Positions 1-30,400 are shown, counted from the stretch's first letter. The stretch is DNA of 64,000 bases from Cheilinus undulatus (GCF_018320785.1 NC_054867.1:27903855-27967854), one strand, 5' to 3'. A program made the numbers and translations. The notes: generated by a model not told the origin, from the letters alone.

Positions 1-3000
1 GCCACCATACAGCTTCTCATTTGAGTCTTTATTAAGGTTTGGTTAAATATATTTTTACCTGAGCACTGATAAACTCATTCATATGGAATAACTGTGCTTT
101 GTGAAGTGTAAATGGCACTAAAAACAGGTCAAATAAAAAATATCATAACATAAATACAAGGATTTACTGAAATAAAAATTAAGGGTTATTTTGCTTTATT
201 TTATTTCATAGTTTATCATCATTTCTTATTTTTATCATTATTGAGACAGTCAATATAGAGCCTAGATGTAAAAAAAAAATAGTAACAGGTAAAAGTAAGG
301 TATAGTTTAATAATGTGACCCCAGCTGTAATGAAGGGGAGCACAAGGTTTTTTTCCCCAGCATCTTTTAATTCAAGGTTTTTCTTACTGAAAGGACGCTT
401 GAGTAGAGAGATGGCACAGATTTTAATTTGAGAAATTCTTATTTAAATCTCGGAGAGCCTGCACCTGCAAGGCCGACTGCTGAAAATGAAACGCTGGCTG
501 AAGAAAGTTCTCACCTCGCCACGATCAGACAAAGAGATGACTCTTTAATTAAAGGTGAGAGGTAACACTATGCTGGATGAGGAGGTTCTAGATGAATGTG
601 GTGCACAGGAAAGGTTTGAAGCGAGGGGGGTGTTCTCAGCAGTGTCTCCCCCATCTCAGAGTCCCAGTGCTCCTCCTAGCACATTCCAGAGTTAAGTTAA
701 TTGGACAGAGAGAGCGGCTGAGGAGGGAAGCGTTCAGCCCCATTAGCAATCCCCCCGAGGAGGCCAAGCCGAGAGGATCACAGACTCACAAATAGGAGGA
801 TTAAAATAATCAATAGGTTTCTCTCTCCTACCTTCAGCACACACACACAGGGTTAACCTGATATGGACACACACGCACATGAGCAAACACAAATACTCGG
901 ACAGTCTGGGTAATACTAGTTCAAGGTGCTATGAAATGTTGCCTTTGGACTTTCACAAATTAGCCCTGGTCATGTGGACTCACACAAAGCGACACACACC
1001 TATCCTGTGTTAATGAAGGTTAATTTGGGCCTACAGTGAAAAGGTCACAGACATGAAAACACTCTGACAGTTTATGCTTCTGTTAAGTTATTTCTGTACT
1101 CTCACATCTGATGAAAATCTTTTTCAAAACAACTTTTATACTGAAGTTTAATTTCATTATTTCTCTGGATCAACTCATAAGACTTTATGGACATCATGAA
1201 TGTTATCTATTGGGTACAATGTCTATGGGCTATAAATATATATATCTTAAATTGTCATCATATATTTTGACATATATTAACTCGGCATATTTATCTTTTC
1301 ATGAGGTGACACCATTAGGATATCATAGTATCCACTGTAGGACCATAATTCTCTGTTTTGTCATATTTACATAAAACACCAAACACCTCTTTTTGTTAAA
1401 AGAATAAAAAAGCCCAAGAACACTTTTTAGTTGTCTCTCATAATTATGTACAACTATTGCAAGTTAATGAGATATACAACAAAATGTAAAAGTTCAACAT
1501 TAGTGGAAATTGCCTGATTTGATTTAAATGGTGCCTTCTTTGTGTTGTCTATTTAAGCCAGTAAAGTTTAATCAACCTGTAAATCCCCCTCAGTGAGGCT
1601 GAAGAGAGTGACAGACCTGAACGCACCGAGATGGCGGCATCATAATTCATTTCCAAGCAGACACTCGTCTTTCAATTGCCTCTGACAACACTACGTGGGG
1701 CTTCAAACTGCCTGCAGAGGCAACATGCACTGATCTAAAGACACCTGTTACAGGTAACAAACTGTCATAAATCTAAATAGTGATTCTTTTATAACACAGC
1801 TGTATAATCCATCTTTATTACTGCGTGCAATCCATACTGTTTCTTACAAAACATGAGCAAGTATTACAGTAATAACTGAGTGATTAAAAAAAAAAAAAGA
1901 AAACAGACACAGTGATATGTTGGCTCTTGTTCTGAAGATGAGAAATATGCTGACTCCTGTGGAGAAAAATTGTGCCCTTTTATTTAGCGCTTTTCCACCT
2001 CTCTAAACTCTACAAGCTCTCTTTCACCACTGTGCTCTTTTTCATTTATAAAGCATCAGAAAAATAAAGAATTAAATTTGCATTTATATTAACCTCATTA
2101 GATCTAAATATATTTGATCTTATAGCTTCAACGTTTTTCTGACGAATCACTTAAAATAAAATTAACTGCCATCTATTTTTACAATTATTAAAGTCATTGC
2201 TGAGATTATTAAAAATGTATATCTTACTAAAGTTTTTCCATGTCTTTTTTCAAGCATAATTTCAAACTTTCAACTGTTCTTACTTCTTACATTTAAAGAT
2301 CTTCCACTTTTTAAATTGTATTTATGCAATTAAATAAAGAATGCATGCATATAAAAATGATAGTGTGACAAAAGAAGCAATTTGGAGATATTCCTTTAAA
2401 ATGTTAGAAATAAAAATAACAATTTCATTTTTCTCTGATACAATTAATGATGAACTGTGACAGTTTTTATCCAAAAATATTACTAATGAAAATAAGTTCT
2501 TATCCTTATGCCTCTTATAATGATTTATTATTACAGATTTAGATACCATGAGGTATAACACAGCACGACCCTTTGGGGGAAAGGATCCATACATGGTTTC
2601 TTTGGTTGACTACCTTCGTGGCCTTTCCCCCAAATAAACCAAATGATTTTTCTCAGCCAATCAATGGAGATTATTCAACAGCACAGAAAGTGATATCACA
2701 CCATCTGACCAATCAGAAGTGGCCCACAGCATCTCAAACTTCCTGTTTCCTCCAGAACTTAAAAATGCAGTTTTACTTTTACTTTGATCCCAAACAAATG
2801 GCCCTAAAATCACAAGTAATCATGATAAGCCGATATAACTCACATTACAAAGGTGAACAGTAGTGGGATTTCTAGCAGTTACTGAAATTTTAGCATAAAA
2901 AATGGAGGAACATTACACCCCTTTACAAGTGTATTTTGACATACGCATGTTTAGGGGTGTAAAAGGGTGTCTATGTTAAGACATATGGCCAATGCATCAA

Positions 3001-3930
3001 GCAATAATTCTAAGAGGATTTTCTTGACAAATAAGTAATTATATATGGACTCTATAGTCTAATTAGATCTTACCACAGGTTTGTAAAATGAATAAATAAA
3101 TAAATAAATAAAGAATGATCCACTTGTTAATTTGACCAATTTATAGAAATTTTCAAGGTATGGATAGTAAAAAAATGTGATTTTTTTTTTACACTCTTTA
3201 GAGTATAATAAAACTTAGAATAGTTTAATTATACTTATGTGGTTTGTTTAAATCAGTTCTTTTTTTCACTGTGGGACTAATCACAGCTAAAATTCATTAT
3301 TCGTGATTATGTTAGTGCCCCTGTTAGAAGTATAAGATAGAACTGGTGGTACCACCATTATACAAGATTATGAAGCCAGTCATATCCTGCCTATACAAAA
3401 GGTCAGAATCTATGGGCAACCTCACCACGTCTTGTAAAATGATTGTGTTGTAGGCTATTTAAATAACTGTTTAATATGCAAGTAAATACTCATTAGGCTC
3501 TACATGTGTTTATTTTCATTACTGATATTTTAATATGCACACACTTTATGGATTTTTTAAATATATACCATAAACTGGCAAGGAACCATATATGATCACT
3601 TCATTGATAAAGTACCTCTAGATCTAATACTGTTCTCATGTAAATGTTGTCATAAAAATGAGCCAGCACAACCATAAACTAACACAGCTATAACCACTCT
3701 TCATGATTCTCTCAATCCTAAAAGTACCCTGCATTATTTTCTTACTTTTGAGTTGATTTATGTAACATTTAGGAATAAGATATTTTACTTTCACACATTT
3801 GGATACAAATGAGATGTTATCTGCTTTTTAAGTAATTTATATGACAAGCCCCTCTACCACTGTTCTCTTAGAATCTTTTTTTATAGCGAGATGTAATCAA
3901 AATAAATAAGTCAATATCAAATAATATTAC
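1..3930. other. AT-rich 5' flank, no gene recognised
   Basis: No exon, RNA gene or clear transposon is visible on either strand. The short open frames here have no recognisable protein features and no splice context. A short (AATA)n run lies at 3091-3112. The segments around 440-790 and 1560-1750 are less AT-rich than their surroundings and could be conserved non-coding DNA, but nothing in the sequence proves this. Confidence 0.6.
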
Positions 3931-4048
3931 CAACACAACCGCGTCATCTGCCGTTCATCGGTTGATGTTACAGCGCTTTAGATATGTGCAGTACCAGACT
4001 TCAGCCACTGGGCGGCAGCCGGCGTCGACTGGTTGTCTGCAGGCAAAG

Positions 4049-20401
<16,353 letters not shown>

Positions 20402-22475
20402 GAGAGAGAAACCGCCTGAGGATCTGATCAATGACTCTGACCACTTTGAATCCTGCCTGTATCATCTGAAATGAAGAAGTCATAAATTGAAGGAAAAGAA
20501 CACATTTTACATGATCAGCTTTTATTTTCTATGTTTATTTTTCTTCTGCAAGACAATTTGTTGTGAGAAAGACAAAAAATACAGTCCAAGTGAAACCACC
20601 TCTACTTTGAATAACTGATGAAAATGAAGAAGTCCTCAAATTTGATTCTACACGTGAAGAAGTCTAAAAAGAACCATTCATCCTGCTTGGTCTATTGGAC
20701 GGCAACATCTCACACCCTGATTTTAAGCTCTACATCGGGTATCAGATGGGCTATAAGGGTCTGAACAGCCTGCTGGCACTGACGAAGAAAAGACTCATCT
20801 CTTGTTTTCAGTGTTATGAAAATTGTTGCATTTGTTTTCTGCAATGGTTTGTCACCGCTTGTGAAGTTTTATTCTTCATAGTTTCTCTCCCCTTTGTACT
20901 GAAGGTACTGATGAAAAGTTATGTCAGAAAAAATGCACTTTGAACCTTGGTCTTTTTGAAAGACTTGACATCCATGAAATTGAACTACAGCACTTATATT
21001 GCCTTTTTCTTGTCTTAAATGCTTTTTTGCATTCTGGAGGATTTGAAAACTTGATTGGGAGTATTAATTTTTCCTCTTGATTTTATTACATGGATGAACA
21101 TTCTCTGTACAGGGTCAGGCCTGAAGGTCTTGTGTCTAAAACCAACTTTTCTCTCTAGAATAAAGGCAGTATGTCTAACCAATGAAAAAAGTAGCCAGTT
21201 AGAAATTATGTAAAGCTGGTTGAAAAAATGTACTGTAAACTGGAAGTTCTGTTACAAAATCCTTTAGTTATTCTGTAATAATATTTAAAGTAGTGACAGC
21301 ATGAGACCATCATCCTGGAAAGACTTCTATTTAACAATAATAATATTGTCCCCCATTTCAGCAGCACTTAAAGAATAACATGAGAAAACTCATGTTTGAC
21401 AAATCTGGATGAATTCAAAGCATCCATGTCAGATATTTGTGAGGAATGTAATTTTGTTCAAAAAGAGCAAATTAAAAAAGAGGTCTGAAAGGAGAAAATA
21501 TACCAGCGACCACACTTAGCTTGTTTTTTTATTCGTGAACTGACATTATGTTTCTTGCTAAACCAAAATGTTTTTATAATTATGTTTATCACATTTATTC
21601 AGTGAGTTTTATTACGGTTGCTCAGTAAATGAAGAGGATTTTTTTTTTTAAAGCAGCTTGTTTTTTCGTCGGTGCATTTCAAGTTACACGTGGAGGAAAT
21701 GTCAAAGCTGTCCAAAAACAAGGGAGCTCGCACCTTAAAAACTGACAACAGATGAGTTGTGTCTTTAATATCGGCAACAGTATCCTCACTTTATATCCTA
21801 TTGATCATTTTGTATTTTTTACTGTTTTTCCATCCTCTTTATTTGATATGTCAACATTGTACCTGTATATTCTTACCTTTGTAGCCTATATTTACCCTCT
21901 CCACTGTTGTGTATGATGTGGGCAGCTCTGCTGGATCTGCCTGAGATGTGACTGTGAGCATGTGTGTATGTGGACGCATGCCATTAAGATCTGTTAACAT
22001 TACCATTCAGTTTTTTTTTCAGTGCCGTTTACTGTTTGTTGCAAAATTTGAATAATAATAATATAAAAAACATGCTTTGTTCTGCATAAGGCACGTCATG
22101 TCAGTGTCATGAAATATAACCCAGTCAGATGGTGAAACTTTACAGTTAATGTCCGTCATGCCAGTTTTGCAGACCTCACCATGGTTGTGAGAGTCAATGG
22201 ACTTCTTTAATCTGTGTTATTACTACATTGTGTGGATTTTGTGATATGAAATAAGTGTCTGTTCAGTTTCTGTATGTTTTTCACTATGCTGGAGGTAGCA
22301 GCAGTTGCATTGATTATTATACAATAGAAATCAATTTTTCCTCAGTAAAAATCATCACATTAGTGCTGACAGATACTCTGGCAGTTTGTATTAAACATGG
22401 CGAGGCAAATGAGGTTCAGGTTTTAATTACAACATGTTGGGGGGAAAAAATAAAGATTTGAAGAGGAGTCATTGT
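20402..22475 (+). other. smarcc2: smarcc2 3' UTR and polyadenylation signals
   Basis: No second coding frame is evident after the stop at 20399-20401. AATAAA hexamers occur at 21159-21164 and 22449-22454, which would give 3' UTRs of about 0.8 and 2.1 kb. Which of them is used cannot be told from sequence. Confidence 0.6.
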
Positions 22476-22559
22476 GGCAAGTGTTTTTGTTACAGACTGG
22501 TAACTCAAATAAAACAGTAACTGTAAATCTACAGGTTTTTTTTTTATTAAATGTAATCA

Positions 22560-23300
22560 ATTTGCATCCTTTAGGAGCACCTAAAGTCACAAGTATTAAC
22601 TCTAACTCACTGAATAACTTCTCTCATGGTGCAAATTCGCCTTACATCTTAAACAACAATCCACCAGAAACATTAGCAAAAGAAGCCCAGCAGGGATCAC
22701 TGCCACATAAACGCATCTTTCATTCATTCATTCAAAGCTTTACTTATTCTGAAAAGGACATTGAAGTTTCCCTCATTTCCAATGTTGTCAAGATTACAAA
22801 CACATTAGAACACGCAAGAAAAAACAACAGTCAAATACAATCAGTCAAAACCAGCAGAAATCAATTTAAAAAATAGCATTTGGAAACAAAATGACTGGAA
22901 ACAAAGGTCCTAAACTCTGCAAGAGAGGATAGGACTTCGATATTTATTTGTTGGAGGGTGTTCCATGAGCTTAGGGCATCAAAGGAAAATCTAAAACACA
23001 TCTTAACACTCTGCCCAGGGGCATGCTGGGAATGCCCACACATCCCCCCTGATTTGAAAGCACATTGGCTGGAGCTCAGATCAATTGGCTTTTTCCAGGG
23101 TTGAGCTAACATTGGTGGATTAACTAGGTCAAATAACCCACTGAAGACAACTTCACTTATTACTGAGTTAAATGACACTTTAGGAGTTTAAATCAACTCT
23201 GAAATGTTTTACCCTGAGATTTCAACATTCCAGTTTTTGCTGTGTACAACAGTTGTTTTGGAATGTGATGAAGGATCATTCTCTTGATGTGTGCTACCGA
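22560..23300. repeat. Unnamed dispersed repeat, copy A
   Basis: This stretch shares long collinear phrases with 54445-54895. Examples are CTTTAGGAGCRCCTAAAGT, CACTCTGCCCARGGGCAT and CCAGTTTTTGCTGTGTACA. Part of it recurs near 57105-57215. It encodes no recognisable protein. It runs directly into a CAGAGGTGG terminus at 23302, as copy B does at about 54897. Confidence 0.6.
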
Positions 23301-23301
23301 A

Positions 23302-23479
23302 CAGAGGTGGAGAAAGCACAAGACTATTGTGCTCAGGTAGAAGCACAGTTTCTCTGGTTAAAACTTAAGTAGCATTAAAAGTACCCATTTCAAAATGTAC
23401 TCAAAAAAAGTACAAGTACCCAAAACACTTCTCAGTTACAGTACTTTAAGTAAATTTAATAAGTTACTTTCCACCCCTG
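23302..23479. mobile_element. hAT-like MITE with CAGAGGTGG ends
   Basis: The element begins CAGAGGTGG and ends CCACCCCTG, with an interior of 'AAGTACTCAAGTA'-like phrases. Related sequences occur at about 53663-54070 and 54076-54180. The ends resemble hAT termini. I could not find a clean 8-bp duplication, so the superfamily is inferred. Confidence 0.55.
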
Positions 23480-23694
23480 GCATCACTACTGCCATGCCTT
23501 TTTTCACAAGAATATTTTTACACAGAGCTAACTTCCTGTAATGTTTTCATGCTTAATAACAGGAGATGTTTTTATGCATCTCAGAGGATGAAATCGTAAT
23601 GATTAAGTTCTTTCTTTTCTTATTTGATAGCCACAGAACAATATTCACTGAAGTTGTAAGAATTATAATGATTAAAAAAAAAATTCTATGAATT

Positions 23695-23960
23695 AATCAG
23701 TCCATCAAGTGCACAGATTATCCCATTTGGGGTTGCAGGGGGGCTGGAGCTGACGACAGCTGCCCTTGGGTGAGAGATGGACTGGTCACATTTCAGGGCA
23801 ATTTAGTGTCTAATGGGAAAACCACAGTATGCAAAGAGGACTCATGTATGCACTGAGAGAGCATGCAGACTCCACACAGAAAGGCCCTGTCTGACAGGGA
23901 TTCCAACAAGAAACCTTCTTGTTGTGATGTGACAGTGCTAACTGCTGCACCACCTTGAAG
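23695..23960 (-). mobile_element. V-SINE-like fragment (reverse)
   Basis: On the minus strand this matches the SINE at 62767-63108. It has the GTGTGGAGTCTGCATGCTCT phrase of the SINE body and a tail phrase resembling CCCTGTGACCC. It is diverged and lies in the smarcc2-myl6 spacer. Confidence 0.6.
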
Positions 23961-24133
23961 CCCCTCTTTGAGTTTATTTACTACTTATTTCCATCTTTGT
24001 TTCACACAAGACCTACAAAATAGAATTTTCTTCGAAGTTTCTTAATATCACACATCGAAAAAAAAAAAATCAGTGATCTTTTTTATTCAAGAGTAAAACT
24101 CGAAGCCCAAGAGAAACTTTAGAAACAAGGATC

Positions 24134-24139
24134 TTTATT
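24134..24139 (-). terminator. myl6: myl6 polyadenylation signal
   Basis: AATAAA on the minus strand, about 340 nt after the myl6 stop codon, which gives a 3' UTR of ordinary length for this gene. Confidence 0.75.
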
Positions 24140-24480
24140 CAATAATGGTAAATGTAACATTTCACATTTTCATAGCCACCCAAACAAAATGAAAAACAAG
24201 GACAAGTCTGACTGAATGAGATGGAGCATTTGAAATTATCAGGAGAACGTACACTGTACCTATGAGACTTAATACTGCTGGGGAAGTGAGGTGAAAGGGT
24301 TTATTCACATTAGACAGAAAAGGCACTTAAAAAAATGTCATAGAGATGTAAAAAAAAAAAAACATACATAGACAAAAACACATTAGAGGTAGGAAAACAG
24401 GATGGAAAGGTCACATTAAAAAACAGAACAAAAAAAATTAGGAATAAAATTAAAGCTGGAGATGTGTGAATCTGAAATCT

Positions 24481-27400
24481 TCAACCGCTCATCACCATCC
24501 GGACGAGTTCTGTGATGAGAGAGACACGAAAAAATTAACATAGTGAAACAAGCGCTCTCCCTGCCAGTCACAACAGTTGAAAACCATTGAGGCTTGTTTG
24601 GTTGAGGATTGTGAGCTCCACTCAACATTTGGCCAAGTGATCAAAAAATATAAATATAACAAGGGGAAGAACAAGAGACTGGCAGCTGCTTTGACCATTA
24701 AAAAACAGACATTTTTGTTTGAAACCTGTTTTTTTTAAAAACCTTTCTAATATAGAAGTTTATTTTTGATAGAAGGTTAAAGTCGACAGAGAGCACAGCA
24801 ATGCTCAGAGGCCAGAAAATGACAAGAACTGCCACACTGCATGTTCAAGCTTGCTCAAGCTGGTCATGATCTGCTACAGGGATGAACCAAAGGGCTCTGG
24901 GATTCCTAAAGTCTCTCCGTCTGTATTTTCATTTGCAACATTTTGTACTTGGTACCTTGCACAATCTGGTTTTGTTCTCAGGTTTAGTTTCATATACAGT
25001 GCCCTTTTACCTTCATAGTTGATGTAGCCATTGGCGTCTTCATGTCCTGCTAGAAGAGTCTCCACCTCCTCCTCTGTCATTTTCTCACCTTAAACACACA
25101 GAGGAAGTTTTATGTACTGTATGTCCAAGAAGCAACTCTTTTTTGTTGCAGATAAATGAAGGAGAAATGGAGAACAAAAAACTTTTGCCAAATCAATATA
25201 ATCAGCTTGAGTTTTGTTTCCTTACCTAGCGTAGTGAGCACATGACGTAGCTCAGCCCCCATCACTGTACCGTTTCCCTCCTTGTCAAAGACACGCAGAC
25301 CCTCCACGATGTCCTCAAACGAGCCCTGGTCCTTGTTCTTAGCGATGGCCTGAAGCTTGGGCAGGAACTGTTCAAAATCCAGAGTCTTATGGTTCATTTC
25401 TGCAGGGGAAAAACAGAAACATCATATGACATCAGGCATGTTTGGGTAGTTGGTTTGCTTGCATATGAGTAAGAGAAACTCTCTTGATTCCATTGACCAC
25501 TCTGTCCTATTACAGAAGCTGGCTGATATCGGGTTTTCCCCAACAGCACTAAAATGGTCTGCAAATTATCTAAGTGGCAGAAGACAAAGTGTTAAAGTCT
25601 ATGGTCTGATATCTAGCTTTTTAAATGTTAAAAATTGTGTCCCACAAGGGCCCATATTGGGCCTGATTTTATTCATTATCTATATTAACAAGTTCTGTAT
25701 GAATTATACTACTGATGCAACAATTCATTGCAGACGATAGTGATTAACGCATTGTCTTCTTCCTTAGAAAGTGCAACAAATAAATTACAAGTGGACTTAA
25801 ATGTTGTCCAGAGAAACCTCTGTGACTTCTGACTTTTACTTAATGTCAACAAGACCAATGCGCTTCTCAAGGTCTAAAACAAAAGTTTAAAAGTTTTGCT
25901 CTTTACTTAAACAATGAGGCAATTGAAGGTGTTCAAACATAGAAACACCTTGGATTTTTGCTAGAAGAAAATCTGTCTTTTAGTCAACATATTGATTGTC
26001 TTGCAAAGCAACTGAGGGTACACTGTTGCAAGGGAGAAACTTATTCAAGCAACATTTCTGTCTGTAATTGATTATGGTGATGTCCTTTACATGCATGCTA
26101 CCTCATCTACACAGAAAATGTCGGACTCAGTGTACCATGCTGCCTTGCGATTTTTCACTGGCCTGGGTTTTCACACCCATCATTGTGTTTTTTTATGAGA
26201 GACTGGGTTGGTCTTCCTTATACAATAGAAGGATGGAACATTGGTCTATCTTTCTTTATAAGGCTATTTTACATGAATTACCTTCTCAGTGTTTCCCATA
26301 AATTCATTTATTTGTGGCAGACTGCCACAAATAAATTAGGCCCGCCATAAATAGATTCTGGCACTACCTGTTCACCCTTGCTCTGTGAATGTAGCGTGTT
26401 GTTAAAATGACTATATCGCGAATATCTGAGTATAAACAATTTGGAAGTTTTGAGCCGCCAGGGTGCATTTCTTGCTGGAATTTCGCTTCTCCCATTGTCC
26501 CTGAATGCATCTCTCACAGCAGAGAGCTGTCTTTTTCTCCTCTGCCCATCCAGAAAACTTCTGCACATGCGGCCAGATTTTTTTATATCAGCGGCGAGAG
26601 AAGCAAGGGAGAAGAAGGTAAACAGAGCAGCGTGGTGAGTTAGCGACTAGTTAGATGCCTTGTGGACACCAAGAAACAGCGCTGGATCTGCAGTGTTGAG
26701 CAGTTGTTCAACTTTGAAAAGGAAGAGGTCTAACTCACACGGCATTTGTTAAAATATGCCGCAAGATGACTCCAAGATAATGGCAGCAGTAACACAACAC
26801 ACCGCTTAAGACATGTGCCCATTGTTGTTAAAAAGCCAGGATTTAAAAATCTCATAATGACATTTAACCCAGAATACAAGATTTGCCTGGGTGCAAACAT
26901 TTTGCTGAAAACTCCCTGCCAGAGTCGTACATGTCAGAGAAGATGGCCCAGCAGCGGACAAATGTGACCCACTCCTCCAAAACAATGGCGCCTTATCTCA
27001 GCCTAACAGTTCAAAACACCGACAACAAGTAGTTAAAATATTTCCGCCTCCAGACAAGCTTTCCCCTCCCATGATCACACAGGAGTTTACTGAATAAGGT
27101 CTAAAGATGCTCTCGTGTCATGAACTTGTCAGAAACTTGTCCAGTGTTTATCAGCACAGATAACGGACTAATATAATCACAGCGGTGAGCCTGAATGGAG
27201 GACAAGACTGCAGGGTTTTGGCCTGAATGGAGGACTAGACTGCAGGGTTTTGGCCTCTGGCTGCATGCAGGATTGGTGAGTTCTGTGTAGGTTTGCTTCA
27301 CCCTTAATGAGGGAAATAATCATTTTATAATCAGCAATAGTAAACATAACACAGAAAACATTTCAGGACTTTCCATACACTGTAAAAGACAGAGTATTTC

Positions 27401-30400
27401 ATGATTTATGTATTTTTGATTTATTAGTAAAAGATTGAGTAAAATCCTTTTCAAAATAAAACTGCTAAATTTGACTTTACATTGATTTTTACTTTCCGCA
27501 TACAATTTTATTAAGAATCCAAAAGAACAGTCTATTTTTTTTTTTTAAAGATTTATTTTTGGTCTTTTTGCCTTTATTTGATAGGACAATGGATAGAGTC
27601 AGAGACAGGGAAGAGAGCAGGGAGAGACATGCATACATGGCGCACGTCTTAACCACTCGACTACTGGCGCACAAGAACAGTCTATTTTAATCACCAAACT
27701 AGTGTCATTTGGGGTTGAATTAAATACAGCTGCTGAGAGGCCATTTCAAAATATCGTCATATATATAGTGTATCAGGATATAGCAAAAAATATATCTGGC
27801 TATTAATTTTACGCCTTTTTTTAATTTTATTTTTTTTAAGGAAGCCCCGTAAAATAAAATGCCTCGAGAAAGGGTGCAAACTCTGCAGAAACAAAATTTA
27901 ATAAAATTGTTACTCCTTTTGATTCAAGTTACCTACTTTATTTATTCAACCTAATTTCTCATTTATTTATTTTTATTTATTTCTTTAAATAAGCTATTGT
28001 ATTTTTTATTTAAATGTATTTATGCTAAGTTTATTTGGTGTTCGTTTACATTTGACATTAAATGAAAGTTCCAAATCAAACTCCATGGGTTTTTTTTTTG
28101 CGCACGTGCGTTAAGTTATTTTAGTTGTGATTCTTAAATCAAAATTCAAGCTTACCTTCTAACTTGGGGTTTCCCAGGACTTTGAGCACCTCAGCATTAA
28201 CAGGGTTCTGACCGAGGGCCCGCATGACATCACCACACTGGCTATAGGTGATCTTCCCATCGCCCGTCCGGTCAAACAAGAGGAAAGCCTCCTTAAATTC
28301 TTACATGGAGAAAGAAGGGCAGGGTTTACACTCAGGTGTTTAGATTTAAAAAAGGGGCATAACCAACACTCTTTGTGCACAAAGCCCAGACTTAATGTAG
28401 AAGAACAGCTGATAACACTGCAGCTTTGATTAAACTTCCTTATAAATAAATCAGGAGGTACTCTTGTGACCAATACTAAAAAAATCATTTACAATGGAAA
28501 CATTTCTGAGCTGGTGAGATCAAATTTAAACACAGTATTTAACTGAACTTTGACCATGGTATGAATTGAATCAAACAAATGCATTCTGAAGGAAAAATGT
28601 GTTTGCTTAACAATCAAGTCTAAGTGTATGTACTGAAGAGGATTAGGACCATTTTTGAAGGAGAAGATAATTTTGGACAAGTCGAGATGAAAGTCGAAAT
28701 GACGAGAAAAATGTTGAAACTTGTTATTACTAACAGCAGATCATAGACACTGTGTATTTATGTGGCAAAGAGAGAGAATCTCTTTGCTGTTAAATCCAAT
28801 AATGGGGTTGAATTTCACATATTCACTAATATGAGGCATAAGGCATTCTGTAGAGACAGTCACGATTTTCTGTTATTGTCTTAAATACTCATACATCAAC
28901 AGGAAGGACATAACAGTGCTCATGTCTTTCTTCCTTTTCTTCTCTGTCTGATCACCTGTAGAGACGCACAGGTGACAGACTTAACATCGTTCCGTAATGG
29001 GAGAGCGAAAGGAGATTGATCGCTTGTTTATTGATCATAGACAATTTGCTGCTAATGACAAAATGTTAATAAAGGCAAACTAGGAACACTATGTCACATG
29101 CTGTCAATTGGAAACTCTAGTTAACAGTATTGTGTATGATACATAAAGAAAATGTTACCTCTGCAAAACACCATTTACACGATGTACATTAAATTTTTGT
29201 ATGGAATTTAGAGATAAAAATCCCCATATGTTTTCATTGCTGCTTTCATGCATGGCCTCCATGCTTCCCTTCAGATATGTCAGTAGAGTTGTTTATACTG
29301 ATGATGTCTATCCCACCACGACAAACACTGATCAATAAACAAGTGATCAATCTACCTTGGCTCTCCCATTACCGAGGTTGAGTCCGCCACCTGTGCATCT
29401 CTACAGGTGATCAGACGGAAAGGAAGGCGAAAGCTGTTATGTCCCTCCTGTTGATGTATGAGTATTTTAGACAATAACAGAGACGCGTGAATGTCTCTAT
29501 AAAATGCCTTATGTCTCATATCACTGAATATGTGAAATTATACCTCATTATTGGCTTTAATAACAAAGAAATTCTCCCTCTTTGCAACATAAACAGTGTC
29601 TATGATCTGCTGTTAGTAATAACAAGTTTTGACTTTTTTTTCTCCTCATTTTGACTTTAATCTCGAAATTGTGTTTCAACATTATTTTAGAAATTTTGAC
29701 TTTTTTCTCATCATTTCAACTTTCATCTTATAATTGTTTTAACTTTATTCTTGAAATTTCAAATTTATTCTCGACATTTTGACTTTATTCTTGTCATTTC
29801 AACTTTAATGTTGACTTGCCCAAAATTATTTTCTCCATTAATTTGGCTCTAATCCACTTCTGTATGTATCCCTTACAACTACACTGGTGTGTACAAGTGG
29901 GGGGGGGGGGGGTATTTGGGTTCAAAATTATCTGTTAAAAACATTTCTGTCATTAAAACAAGGCCACAAAGTAAACAGTGTTCTGCATCAATGCACTGTC
30001 TCTGTCAGTCACTAATTTAAGTGGGCCACTAAACAGTAGCTTCAGTGTCCTCTGCCACGCCTTTTAGTGCACACACAAAAAACTCTGGGCCAACACCCTG
30101 ATCTGTACACTGCTTTGCAAAACATAAGCTGTCCTTGAACTACTACTATTACTACTGCTGGCAAAGCATGCTGAATATCCAAATCCATATTTGGCTGTCA
30201 TCATGCTAATACACAAATATGCTTCAACAAAACGTGTGATGTTAGTAGGAGAGTATATAGCGGTGGCATCGACAAGCATTAGGAATATAAACACTGAACC
30301 TCACACGGTTAGTAAATGCTGCAAAAATTTCACTCATATCGAATTACCTGAAATGATCCAGATACTGTGACTGAAAACAGCCGAACTAAAAGTCAGGGTG

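Noticed and set aside
1626-1640. GAGATGGCGGC, a YY1-like motif as a possible second promoter
   Set aside because: It is a single imperfect motif in AT-rich DNA with no exon or start region nearby.
3962-4048. Upstream extension of the smarcc2 frame
   Set aside because: It is open by chance. The conserved family N-terminus starts at 4049, and the upstream codons match nothing in the family.
24845-24870. Possible alternative last exon of myl6 (would encode DHDQLEQA)
   Set aside because: It has an AG acceptor and correct phase, but the peptide resembles neither known MYL6 C-terminus. The exon at 24509-24481 fits much better.
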